From NCBI GenBank assembly GCA_028289185.1, contig JAQGGV010000036.1, positions 1-34,269 of the forward strand: a DNA stretch of 34,269 nt, written 5' to 3'. This DNA comes from Candidatus Saccharimonadota bacterium (GTDB taxonomy: Bacteria > Patescibacteriota > Saccharimonadia > Saccharimonadales > Saccharimonadaceae). The position numbers were made by a program, and so were the translations under genes. The notes under the pieces were generated by a model that made no database searches, was not told the DNA's origin, and worked only from the letters and a program-made list of their open reading frames with translations. Below are positions 19,410 through 28,852 of the stretch, in pieces; the stretch's first letter is position 1, and the number at the start of each line of letters is the position of its first letter.

Positions 19410-19525
19410 TTATCCACGGAACTTGAACCTTTATCCACACATTAATAGATGAGGGACATAATTGTGGATAACTCGCCTCTCTATTAGGACCCTACCGTAT
19501 TTACACCATTTGGAGTTGTGGAAAA
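19410..19525. promoter_or_regulatory. DnaA-box cluster upstream of dnaA (oriC left part)
   Basis: TTATCCACG 19410-19418, TTATCCACA 19431-19439, TGTGGATAA 19463-19471, and variant TGTGGAAAA 19517-19525. Confidence 0.8.
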
Positions 19526-19603
19526 CTGCCGGCTGACCTATAGTAGAAGGTATTACCGTTGCATATATGTGACACACAATAACTATCCAAGTGAGGGGGA
19601 AGC

Positions 19604-20947
19604 GTGCAGCATTCTTTATGGCAAAGTGTTTTAGGGGAAATTGAACTGACAATTCCTCACTCCACCTTTATCACTTGGTTCAAGAATACTGAGCTTGTCG
19701 AATCAACCGACGAACTCGTCACGATTGCCGTACCGAATATTTTTGCCGTTCGTCAGTTCCAGGTAAAATTTACCGAGCAAATCAAAGAAGTTCTGGCTAA
19801 AAATGGCGTCGAGCCAGCCAAAATTGAATATATCGTCAAAACCGCCAGCAAGCGCTCGGTCATGAGTCGCGAAACAACCGTCAATTCTCCACTAGCCGAT
19901 CGCCCAAGTATGCGCACGCCACTGGCGCCAATCGGTAGTCTGAATCCTCGCTACACATTCAGTAACTTTATTGTTGGGTCGAGTAATGACCTTGCCTACA
20001 CCGCCTGCCAAGCCGTTGCGCAGTATCCAGGTATTAAATACAATCCTCTCTTTCTCTATGGCGGCGTTGGTTTAGGCAAAACTCACCTAGCTCAAGCAGT
20101 TGGTAATGAAATTATGAAAAACCAGCCAGACGCGCATGTGACCTATATAAGTAGCGAGACATTTGTAAAGGAATTCTTGGATAGTATTCGTTTCAAGAAA
20201 AAGGGTTTTTCGGACAAATACCGCAATGTTGATGTACTGATTATCGACGACATGCAGTTTATCGCCAACAAGGAAAAGACTCAGGAAGAATTCTTCCACA
20301 CCTTTAATGCACTACACCAGAACAACAAACAGATTATCATCACCAGCGATAAACCACCTCGTAGTATCCCTACCCTGACCGAACGTCTACGAAGTCGCTT
20401 TGAGATGGGTATGTCGATCGACATCCAAATGCCAGACTTTGAAACTCGCTGTGCCATCATTGAGGCCAAGGCGGCATTATCAGGTGTTGAGCTTGACCGT
20501 GATACGGTTGAATACCTCGCAAATAACATCAAGACGAACATCCGTGAACTTGAAGGTGCACTTAATCAACTCCTGGCTTATGCCGAGATGCGATCGATTA
20601 CTCCTGACATTACAACGGCTGAGGGATTGCTAGGTAATGTCCGTCGGACTCGCCCACAACATGTGTCCGCTAAACAAATCATCGACAAAACTGCCAAGTA
20701 CTTCTCACTCTCTATAGCAGAGATTTGTAGTGCACAGCGTGACAAGCACATCGTGACGCCTCGTCAGATCGCTATGTACCTGCTTCGAAGTGAGTTACAC
20801 CTCAGCTTTCCTAAGATTGCGATGGAACTTGGCCGCAAAGACCATACAACAGCTATTCACTCCGTCGAAAAGATTGAGAAATCAATCAAACTAGACTTTG
20901 TCATCCGCGAACAAGTGGCGGAAATTCGGGAGCGACTCTATGCCTAA
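19604..20947 (+). CDS. dnaA: Chromosomal replication initiator protein DnaA (GTG start)
   Basis: 'NPLFLYGGVGLGKTHLAQAVGNEI', 'DVLIIDDMQFIANKEKTQEEFFHTFNAL', domain IV 'PRQIAMYLLRSELHLSFPKIAMELGRKDHTTAIHSVEKI'. Confidence 0.98.
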   Translation: MQHSLWQSVLGEIELTIPHSTFITWFKNTELVESTDELVTIAVPNIFAVRQFQVKFTEQIKEVLAKNGVEPAKIEYIVKTASKRSVMSRETTVNSPLADRPSMRTPLAPIGSLNPRYTFSNFIVGSSNDLAYTACQAVAQYPGIKYNPLFLYGGVGLGKTHLAQAVGNEIMKNQPDAHVTYISSETFVKEFLDSIRFKKKGFSDKYRNVDVLIIDDMQFIANKEKTQEEFFHTFNALHQNNKQIIITSDKPPRSIPTLTERLRSRFEMGMSIDIQMPDFETRCAIIEAKAALSGVELDRDTVEYLANNIKTNIRELEGALNQLLAYAEMRSITPDITTAEGLLGNVRRTRPQHVSAKQIIDKTAKYFSLSIAEICSAQRDKHIVTPRQIAMYLLRSELHLSFPKIAMELGRKDHTTAIHSVEKIEKSIKLDFVIREQVAEIRERLYA

Positions 20948-21016
20948 TACACTACTCAGAGCATGGGGAAAACCTGTGCCTTTGCGTCGAAGAACCAGTC
21001 CATTACCTGTCAACGA

Positions 21017-21176
21017 TCATCCACAGTTAGCCAAATCGCACAGAAAACGAACCGACCAAGCAGTGTACAAGTACCGATACCTCCCCATATTTAACCCTCT
21101 TTCCACACACAGCTTTCCACACATCCAAACAGCAATTTTACATCCGTCACACAAACACTTATTCACACTTTCCACA
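21017..21176. promoter_or_regulatory. DnaA-box-like array in the dnaA-dnaN intergenic region (candidate oriC right part)
   Basis: TCATCCACA 21017-21025, CTTTCCACA 21099-21107, 21113-21121 and 21168-21176, TTATTCACA 21159-21167, all in the same orientation. AT-rich AAATTTATAAATCAAG follows at about 21198. Confidence 0.65.
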
Positions 21177-21225
21177 TAGCCTACTAATACAACGACAAAT
21201 TTATAAATCAAGAAAGGTAATAACA

Positions 21226-22329
21226 ATGGAACTTTCCGTCACACAAGAAAATCTTGCTCGGGCACTGGGTGCGGCGTCGCGCGTGGCAAGTTCCAAAACC
21301 CAACTCCCAATACTCAGTAATATCCTACTGCGGACCGACGAACATCGTTTAATGGTTGCAGCAACAAATCTGGAGATTGCATCAACCCACCATATTGGTG
21401 CCAAGATTATTAACGAAGGTGCAATTACTGTTCCTGCACGTTTGATTACTGAATTTGTAACCAGCCTACCTAAAACAGCCGTTACTTTGAAAGTTACCGA
21501 CAATAAACTTCACATCACCGCCGATGGATATAATTCAACAATTAACGGTATCTTGGCCGATGAATTCCCTGAACTCCCAACAATCAATGACAAAACAGCG
21601 GTTAGTTACGCAATTGATACGTCCCTATTAAAACAATCAATTGGGCAAACGATACTAACAGCAAGCAATGACGCGACTCGCCCAGTCCTCACTGGTGTAT
21701 ATTGGCATTCACATAATGGATCACTTTACTTGGCGGCAACTGATGGTTATCGATTGTCAGAGAAAAAACTCATCCCAACAAAGAGTGAAGTGTCGGCGAT
21801 TATCCCAACGACAAGCCTCCAGGAGGTTCTACGTATCCTGAACGAAGACATTAATGAGGTTGAAGTATTATTTGACGAGTCACAGGTTCGTTTCCGTCTG
21901 AATGATGCCGAACTCACGAGTCGATTAATCGATGGTAATTTCCCGGACTATCGTCAACTTATTCCAGCTTCGTCTGAATCGGTTGTTCAGATTCCCCGCG
22001 CTGACTTTGCGCAAATCACGAAGGTCGCCGGATTGTTCGCCCGTGAATCAGGTGGCAGCGTCACAGTGACAGCCGACGCCGAAAAAGACCAACTATCACT
22101 CCACTCTGTTGCCAGTGAACTTGGTGAAAACACCTCCGAAGCTGCTGCCGAAGTAACCGCCGATGGCCAAGTAACACTCAATTCTCGCTACCTAACGGAG
22201 GCGTTAAATGTCATCGACGGCGAAACGGTCACCTTCCGCTTTAGTGGCAAACTATCCCCCTGTGTTTTGTCTGCAACCGACGGCAAAACGACCGATTACC
22301 AGCACATCATCATGCCTCTAAAGAGTTAG
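21226..22329 (+). CDS. dnaN: DNA polymerase III beta sliding clamp
   Basis: 'TQENLARALGAASRVASSKTQLPILSNILLRT', 'TDGYRLSEKK', C-terminal 'CVLSATDGKTTDYQHIIMPLKS'. Confidence 0.97.
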   Translation: MELSVTQENLARALGAASRVASSKTQLPILSNILLRTDEHRLMVAATNLEIASTHHIGAKIINEGAITVPARLITEFVTSLPKTAVTLKVTDNKLHITADGYNSTINGILADEFPELPTINDKTAVSYAIDTSLLKQSIGQTILTASNDATRPVLTGVYWHSHNGSLYLAATDGYRLSEKKLIPTKSEVSAIIPTTSLQEVLRILNEDINEVEVLFDESQVRFRLNDAELTSRLIDGNFPDYRQLIPASSESVVQIPRADFAQITKVAGLFARESGGSVTVTADAEKDQLSLHSVASELGENTSEAAAEVTADGQVTLNSRYLTEALNVIDGETVTFRFSGKLSPCVLSATDGKTTDYQHIIMPLKS

Positions 22330-22330
22330 T

Positions 22331-23365
22331 ATGATCATACAGTCACTGTCTGTTGAAAACTTTCGTTCACATAAGAAATTTTCACGCTCACTATCAGATA
22401 CAGTGACGGTTATTACAGGCCCAAATGGTAGTGGTAAAACATCGCTTATCGAGGCAATTATGGTTGCACTCGGCGGCAAGTCGTTCAAGGGAACGGATAG
22501 TGAATTACTTCGTCGCGGAGCTGACTGGTGGCGCGTAGATGTGAAGTTGGATAACCAGGACCGAACAGTGAAATATCAGCCGGATGCGCCCAAGAAAAAA
22601 CAATTCATCGTCGATGACAAAGCAAATATTCGTTTACCAACCACGTCGCGCTATCCAATTGTCTTGTTTGAACCGGAGGACCTTCGTCTATTGCATGGTT
22701 CCCCGTCGCGTCGTCGGCAGTTTATAGACCGGTTTGCGGCAGAATTGATACCTGATTACGGAAAGGTCGTCCGGCGCTATGAGCGGGCTCTGCTGCAGCG
22801 CAACAAGCTACTAAAGCGTCGGGTTGCAACCGACGAACTATTCGCCTGGAATGTTAGTCTGGCAAAATACGGTGCGCAAATGATTGATATGCGTGTGCGC
22901 CTCATTGAGCGTTTAAATGCTGGGCTGCAACCAACCTATAACACGATCGCCCAAACAAGGGATGTTGTGTCGCTACACTATTCCCATACGGTTATTGACC
23001 ATACGGAACAGAAATTATTATCAGAACTTGAGGCGCGGACTGAACGTGATCAAATCCTGGGCTTTACTAGTATCGGTCCACACCGACACGACGTGTTATT
23101 TCGATTCAACGATGCACCGGCGATTGGGTCGGCGTCGCGTGGTGAAGTTCGTACGATTATTTTGGCACTCAAATTCCTGGAGGTGGACATTGTTCAGCAG
23201 GTCACCGATCAGCCGCCAATTGTGCTGCTTGATGACGTCCTGAGTGAACTTGATGACAAACGTCAGTCACACTTGGCGACGAAATTCCAAAACCACCAAA
23301 TCATTATGACCAGCACTAACCCACCGGAGGTTCTGGGAAGCGCAAAAGTTATACGTTTGCGCTAG
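22331..23365 (+). CDS. recF: DNA replication/repair protein RecF
   Basis: 'LSVENFRSHKKFS', Walker A 'GPNGSGKTSLIEAI', 'SPSRRRQFIDRF', 'IGPHRHDVLF', 'SASRGEVRTIILALKFLEV', 'PPIVLLDDVLSELDDKR'. Confidence 0.96.
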   Translation: MIIQSLSVENFRSHKKFSRSLSDTVTVITGPNGSGKTSLIEAIMVALGGKSFKGTDSELLRRGADWWRVDVKLDNQDRTVKYQPDAPKKKQFIVDDKANIRLPTTSRYPIVLFEPEDLRLLHGSPSRRRQFIDRFAAELIPDYGKVVRRYERALLQRNKLLKRRVATDELFAWNVSLAKYGAQMIDMRVRLIERLNAGLQPTYNTIAQTRDVVSLHYSHTVIDHTEQKLLSELEARTERDQILGFTSIGPHRHDVLFRFNDAPAIGSASRGEVRTIILALKFLEVDIVQQVTDQPPIVLLDDVLSELDDKRQSHLATKFQNHQIIMTSTNPPEVLGSAKVIRLR

Positions 23366-23837
23366 CGGCGGGGGTCGCATCGTCGCCCGGCAAGCTAATC
23401 GCTTTATTGATTTCATCTAGGATGGATTCTGGTACGTCAGGAAATTCAACGGTTGAAAGAAGTGGACGAGGTGGCAACGTGCGGAGTATCCATATCCCCT
23501 GCTTTTTTTGCATGAGGACGCGCAGCGTATCGCGATTTAATGAATCGGTTCCCTTGTACGAAAGGGTTGTGCCATACCACTGACCCTGGTCAAATAACTG
23601 ACCCTGATTAATTAAGTAGTTAGTCTCAACCAATGGGTAACTTGCGGTTAGGACGCTGGTGATTGTTGGTTGCTCGGCTTTTAGTTCTGCCGCTAGTTCA
23701 GTTTTGCTGATTGGCTGAACGGTGGCGACGGGCTTTGGGATAGGTTTGGGAGCGGTCGCTGCGCCATAGGCAACCGAACCAGCGCCAATGATAATCGCCG
23801 TGGTAACGATTAGGATGAATTTTAGTCGATCGCTCAC
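23349..23837 (-). CDS. Small membrane-anchored exported protein (cluster A)
   Basis: N-terminal TM 'FILIVTTAIIIGAGSVAYG', low-complexity Pro/Lys linker, folded C-terminus. Overlaps the recF 3' end by 17 nt and the upstream gene by 4 nt. Confidence 0.7.
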   Translation of the reverse strand: MSDRLKFILIVTTAIIIGAGSVAYGAATAPKPIPKPVATVQPISKTELAAELKAEQPTITSVLTASYPLVETNYLINQGQLFDQGQWYGTTLSYKGTDSLNRDTLRVLMQKKQGIWILRTLPPRPLLSTVEFPDVPESILDEINKAISLPGDDATPAASANV

Positions 23838-24478
23838 TTCTTCACCCCAGTAACAAGTGGATTCTTGAAATCCTTAAAAACAATCTTGAAATCAGTCGGA
23901 TCGTAACCAAGCTGTCTGATTTTTTCGACGGCATAAAAACGATAGCGTGGTGATGGCGTCGTGATTGTGAGTGTGATGGACACGTTGTCATTGTTGGTAA
24001 TGTAGCCGATAGTGAAATATGGATCCTGGAACGGTAGTTTAGAAGTTATTGGGTTAAGACTGCTAAAATATTGGCCGTTTACATTTGCCTCGATTGCACC
24101 ATACTCCTCGTTTTTCTGGTAATCGTCGGCGTGGTTGTTTGCCCATTTCTTGGCATCATCGCTTGATGCTGTCAGTGACAAAGCAACGACGTTTTGGGGT
24201 TTATCGCCAGATACGAGGACTGTTTTGGTGAGTGTTTGGTATCCATCCTTTTTAGCGGTAACTGTGTAGCTACCGTCCTTTACCCAATCGGTGCCGTTGC
24301 CTTCACTCTGCCCATTGAATGTAATCTGGGCATCGCTTGGCACGGCGCTGACAACGACGCCGGTTTTGCCCTGACGGATCGCGTAGGTATAAATGGCGCC
24401 ACCGATAATCAGAGCAAAAATGACAACGCATACAATAACGATACGACGTTTGTTTCTTTGGATGAGTTCGTAGTACAT
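23834..24478 (-). CDS. Membrane-anchored PEGA-domain protein (cluster A)
   Basis: N-terminal TM, then 'GVVVSAVPSDAQITFNGQSEGNGTDWVKDGSYTVTAKKDGYQTLTKTVLVS', a PEGA-like repeat. Confidence 0.75.
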   Translation of the reverse strand: MYYELIQRNKRRIVIVCVVIFALIIGGAIYTYAIRQGKTGVVVSAVPSDAQITFNGQSEGNGTDWVKDGSYTVTAKKDGYQTLTKTVLVSGDKPQNVVALSLTASSDDAKKWANNHADDYQKNEEYGAIEANVNGQYFSSLNPITSKLPFQDPYFTIGYITNNDNVSITLTITTPSPRYRFYAVEKIRQLGYDPTDFKIVFKDFKNPLVTGVKK

Positions 24479-25776
24479 TACTTTGGCGCCTCCGTCAGAG
24501 CGACTGATTTACGGTACCAATCAAATGACGTGTCAGTCGCGCTTTCGTGGCCAGCCATTGGTGAACGCTCGGGTCCGCCAAGTGACGCCGAGGCGATCTT
24601 TGAGCCAAAGCCTGGAATTTGGCCAACGTAGACATAGGTGTGTTCGCTATTTACGGCCACATCACCGGGCTGGCGTTTGCTGGCATCACGAACATCGCTG
24701 TCGCTAATCCTGGTCCAGTTTTGCTTTAGCCACGCTTCCTGTGCTGTTGTTGCACCACCATGGCCATTTGAGTTGTAGCGCTTTTCGAAACCACTATTTA
24801 TCATTAAGCGCGTGACGAACCCGCCACAGTCATTGCCGCCATTGCCACCGGTATATTCACCGAGGCTAGCGGCTTTACGAACAGCATCGGCATAGGCTGG
24901 TTCTTGGTCGGTGCGAACGGCGTATTGTGGCCAGGCATACGCCAGTGTTGTCTTGCCCAGGTCACCGCCCGAGAAGCCACCAGCGGTACAGGAACCGCCT
25001 GTGGTTGTGGACGATCCGTCTGTTGGTAGGTTATTACTCATTGAACCGACGACATCCGGTGATGGTGATGGTGATGGTTGCGTTGTGCCGCTTGTGTCGG
25101 GTGCACCCTGGCTGCCGTTGGTTGATCCGGCGAGTGCTGGTGCATCGACGTATGCATCATAGAATTTCTTGGCGTTACCGCCACGGACCGAAACGACCTT
25201 TTCGTGCGAGTCGGCCGAGCTTTCGTAGCCGTCATGAACAGCGACCGCAGCCTGCACGGGATCATCGGTTGCTTTGAGTGCGCTCAATGTTTGCGGGTAG
25301 TTCTCGGACAATTCTTTCCAGGCATAGGCTAACTGTCCATTCAGGTTTGTGATATCGACTCCGAGTGACGCGGTTTCTTGTACAAGTCCTTGTTGTCGCC
25401 CGCCAGATGTCCACTGTGCTAGCCCAAAACCAACACCAGCGCTCGGTTTGAAATTACTTCCGGCAGTTGCGTGTGAACCGCCCTGAATGATTGTTGGGTC
25501 GAGTCCGGACTCCACTTCGAAGTTACCGGCAATGCCTGCTGCTTGTGCTAGTGTTAGCCCCTTTTTCATAAAGAATTGCAGGATGTTTTCCAAATTATTT
25601 TTGCCAGTCAACGTCATGATGCCATCGGATGTTTCGCTCGGACAGGTTGGGTCATAGAACAGGATGCTGTTGTTCGAAAAGAAATTCTCGTCAAAACCCT
25701 TCGCCTCGACTACATTGACCAACTGCGACAGGACGATAATAGTCACAAACATGTAACTAAGTAATCGCCGAATCAT
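24478..25776 (-). CDS. Secreted phage-tail-lysozyme-like protein with C-terminal NlpC/P60-CHAP-like domain (cluster A)
   Basis: 'QFFMKKGLTLAQAAGIAGNFEVESGLDP...GVGFGLAQWTSGGRQQGL', PSPSPSP linker, 'DCGGFVTRLMINSGF' and 'QPGDVAVNSEHTYVYVG' (Cys/His motifs). Confidence 0.8.
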   Translation of the reverse strand: MIRRLLSYMFVTIIVLSQLVNVVEAKGFDENFFSNNSILFYDPTCPSETSDGIMTLTGKNNLENILQFFMKKGLTLAQAAGIAGNFEVESGLDPTIIQGGSHATAGSNFKPSAGVGFGLAQWTSGGRQQGLVQETASLGVDITNLNGQLAYAWKELSENYPQTLSALKATDDPVQAAVAVHDGYESSADSHEKVVSVRGGNAKKFYDAYVDAPALAGSTNGSQGAPDTSGTTQPSPSPSPDVVGSMSNNLPTDGSSTTTGGSCTAGGFSGGDLGKTTLAYAWPQYAVRTDQEPAYADAVRKAASLGEYTGGNGGNDCGGFVTRLMINSGFEKRYNSNGHGGATTAQEAWLKQNWTRISDSDVRDASKRQPGDVAVNSEHTYVYVGQIPGFGSKIASASLGGPERSPMAGHESATDTSFDWYRKSVALTEAPK

Positions 25777-28766
25777 GTTGAAACCCCGCTTGCGACCGGT
25801 CGCGCGCCTTCAACAATCGATGTTGGGTCAATCGATTTGCCGCCGGCAAGTGGCGATCCATCCCATACTTCAAAACGGAGATGGGGGCCGTTTATCATGT
25901 CGGCGCTACCGATCTTCGCAATTTGATCCCCCGCCTTCACTTTCTGATTAACGGACACTAGTACACCGTCATCATCGATATTTCCATAAACACTGTAGAA
26001 TACTTTGCCAGTGGCATCGGCATCGTGTTGGATAACAACCCAGTTGCCGTAACCGTCTGCTTTGCCAGCGGCGACAACAATCCCATCCTTGGCGGCGTAA
26101 ATTGGTTGCTGATTGGTTAGTGCCACGCTACTTCCGGCCAAATCAACTCCAGTAAAGCCACTGTCGCCAAATTTGCGTGTAATCAGGTCGCTGGCAACGG
26201 TCGGAAAGACCCAACCGTTTGGTCCAGCTTTAGCCTTGGTGTTGTCGCCGGCTCCGGTTGTAATTGGCGTTGATTGTTCGTGATCCTTTTGGCCCCCGTC
26301 TACTGATAGGTCCATGGTGTAGGTACGAAAATGCATGTTCAGCGGTTCGTTTTCCGTGCTATAGCAGGCGCTGCCATCACCTTGGTCTTCGTCGCTGCCA
26401 TCACCGTATGGCTGTGTTCGATTGACGCATTGAGTCATGAATTTAACGTAGTTCCATGATTGACCATTGTCCTTTGCCTCGCCCGTATCACTGTCTGGAT
26501 CGATGTTGCCTGTGTCGGACATCCACTGGGCGTTGTCGAGCGGGTCAAGATTTAGGCTATTCTGTGGCATGTAGTGACGGACGACACAGCCAGGGTCGGC
26601 TTTGATACTATACGATTGGTAATCCAGGTCTGGACAAGAGTTGAAATATTCGTCTGGCAACGCATTTGCCGCATGGACAGTTCCGGAAATGGTTGCGAAT
26701 GTTGTCGGAATCAGGCTGGCCATATTCATCATGGCGACCGACGTGTTTTGGCGTGATTCTAGGATTGTCGGTGTAAAGTTGAACAGCATCGATCCCAGGA
26801 ATGAATAACGATTGTTTACATCAAATGGTGTACCTCGTGCTAGGTACTGCTGGTCCTGATTGTAGGCCGATGCCGTTTGGCGGTTCTGACTGATGTAATC
26901 CATACCTGCTTGGTCGGTGACTGGTGGCATGCCGCGTGCTTGAGCAATGTCACTCAGAAGTGCATCAGTACCGTTGCCAACTACCTCACCAGCATCGAGA
27001 CCATATACATTGTTGACGATATTACCAGTCATGATGTCGCCAATTTTTGCTTCGATTGCTGGTTGTGCGATGCTCCAGGCAACAGATAAACCAGCCTGGA
27101 CCGCCGTGGCTATACCGAGCGTTGCGGCACCGGTGACAACTCCAAGCCCCAGTGCGCCAATACGTACAAAACCATTTCGAACGACGCCGCAGGCTTTGTT
27201 GATTGCTTTAGGATTGGAATTACCACCTGTCACAACCTTGGATACGGCGGAACGAATGGCGTCAATGATGGCGGCAGAGCCACCGGTGAATGAGAATTTC
27301 GATGCGCGCGATGACATCTTTTCCATGATGCCAGACGATTCTACCTTGTAACGGAACGAGTCGAATGCGTTGCCACCCTTCTCGGGGTCACTTATCAATG
27401 GAAGCTTACCTGTTGAGGGGCTACTTAATTTTGAATCATCGATAACTTGACTGTCTGGTTGCGATTTCATCAAAATATTACCAGCAAAGTTTGTCGCCTC
27501 TTCACTTGCATCACCGGCTTTGGTTTTATCCGCGAGTGTCAGTACGAGTGCTAACGCTTCTCTTATTTCCTGTTGTTTTTGGACGGTTTTGGCAGCAATG
27601 CTAATATCGCCCAGACCTGTCCACGCGCTACAGGTGTTCTCGGCTATTGAGTCGACCGCAACTGCTTTTTCGGCTGTTCCTGCGACAACACCAGTCAGCC
27701 CGCCTGCTTTTTGTAGAACGCTTGCGTTGTCAGATATTTTGCCAGCCTCATCGACTTGTGATTGCGAGAGTGTATGGCCGCTATCGTCGGTATATGTTGT
27801 GTTGCCATCCTTGTCGGTGTGTTTTGTCAGGCTGGCGGCCTCGATATTTTCCTGGCCACCGGCGATGTCGTTGAGTTTTTTCTGGCGCTCCTCGTCGTTC
27901 TGCCCGGTAAGGTCATAATTTTTGCTGGCCTTGTCTTTGGCGAAAACCTCTCGACTAGTTGGGTCGCTGACGCTTTTGAAGGTTGGATTATCGACGGTAC
28001 CCCACGCAGTGCGAAAACCTTCGCTGTTTTGGAGCGCTGCGCTGAACTGGTCGGCAGTTCGGTAGACTTCAGGCGCTTTGCCCTCGTCGGTAAAGACGAT
28101 ACTTGCAATCTTGCCCTTACCATCGACGATATCGGTTCGGTTGATTTTGATTTTTTCATTTTTGCTTTCGAAGTCTTTCACCTCGTTGTCGGTCATTTCG
28201 CCAAGCTCGCATTTGATCTTAACGGCGCCACACGGTTCGGCGCCCCCGGACTTAAACTTGGCTTTTATGAGTGAGGTTGAGCGGGAGTCAACAGCCTTGA
28301 GCTGGTCGTTGAACGATTGGGTAAAGATTTCTTTCATCTGCACAATTGCCGATGCTGGTGCAAACATGACGGTCATAAATCCACCACCACCAACTAATAA
28401 TGAAACAGCAGTCAACATAGATGCTTTGCTACGGAGATTTTTGCCAGTAAAGAGTTGCTGAATTTTGGCAGGTTTGTTTTGCGCTGCGGCGGGCGTGCCG
28501 ATGCTTTTGATGAAGCTGCCTCGTTCCTCGCCGTCGCGTACGCCTAGGACATCGTTTGCAACATCGGCTTGGCCACGGCCAAGTCCGGCATCGTGGCGGT
28601 TGGACGAGAGCTGCGAGCCACTATAAAAGTCCGGCTCCACAGGGGTTCCAGCTTGTTCCGTATGACGAAGTTGCGCACTTGGTAAATGGGCATACTTTTC
28701 GTCCTGATTTTTAGTTAGATTATCAGCTCTCACAACAGAGGTCTCAATTCGTGTATATTGTACCAC
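25773..28766 (-). CDS. Large (997 aa) membrane-anchored protein with C-terminal degenerate M23/LytM-like domain (cluster A)
   Basis: TM 'ASMLTAVSLLVGGGGFMTVMFAPA', second hydrophobic region 'IGALGLGVVTGAATLGIATAV', C-terminal 'GVDLAGS...IYAAKDGIVVAAGKADGYGNWVVIQH...VKAGDQIAKIG...GPHLRFEVWDG'. Confidence 0.8.
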   Translation of the reverse strand: MVQYTRIETSVVRADNLTKNQDEKYAHLPSAQLRHTEQAGTPVEPDFYSGSQLSSNRHDAGLGRGQADVANDVLGVRDGEERGSFIKSIGTPAAAQNKPAKIQQLFTGKNLRSKASMLTAVSLLVGGGGFMTVMFAPASAIVQMKEIFTQSFNDQLKAVDSRSTSLIKAKFKSGGAEPCGAVKIKCELGEMTDNEVKDFESKNEKIKINRTDIVDGKGKIASIVFTDEGKAPEVYRTADQFSAALQNSEGFRTAWGTVDNPTFKSVSDPTSREVFAKDKASKNYDLTGQNDEERQKKLNDIAGGQENIEAASLTKHTDKDGNTTYTDDSGHTLSQSQVDEAGKISDNASVLQKAGGLTGVVAGTAEKAVAVDSIAENTCSAWTGLGDISIAAKTVQKQQEIREALALVLTLADKTKAGDASEEATNFAGNILMKSQPDSQVIDDSKLSSPSTGKLPLISDPEKGGNAFDSFRYKVESSGIMEKMSSRASKFSFTGGSAAIIDAIRSAVSKVVTGGNSNPKAINKACGVVRNGFVRIGALGLGVVTGAATLGIATAVQAGLSVAWSIAQPAIEAKIGDIMTGNIVNNVYGLDAGEVVGNGTDALLSDIAQARGMPPVTDQAGMDYISQNRQTASAYNQDQQYLARGTPFDVNNRYSFLGSMLFNFTPTILESRQNTSVAMMNMASLIPTTFATISGTVHAANALPDEYFNSCPDLDYQSYSIKADPGCVVRHYMPQNSLNLDPLDNAQWMSDTGNIDPDSDTGEAKDNGQSWNYVKFMTQCVNRTQPYGDGSDEDQGDGSACYSTENEPLNMHFRTYTMDLSVDGGQKDHEQSTPITTGAGDNTKAKAGPNGWVFPTVASDLITRKFGDSGFTGVDLAGSSVALTNQQPIYAAKDGIVVAAGKADGYGNWVVIQHDADATGKVFYSVYGNIDDDGVLVSVNQKVKAGDQIAKIGSADMINGPHLRFEVWDGSPLAGGKSIDPTSIVEGARPVASGVST

Positions 28767-28852
28767 AAAATTGTTTTTGTGTAAATAAAATTATAGAGAT
28801 GAATAGGCTTGTGGCTAAATGGGCTCATTCACTGTGTCATAATGGTAATGAT

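Noticed and set aside
27762-28274. 170-aa plus-strand ORF
   Set aside because: Antisense to the 997-aa gene, which has coherent domains and operon overlap. Considered a spurious shadow ORF.
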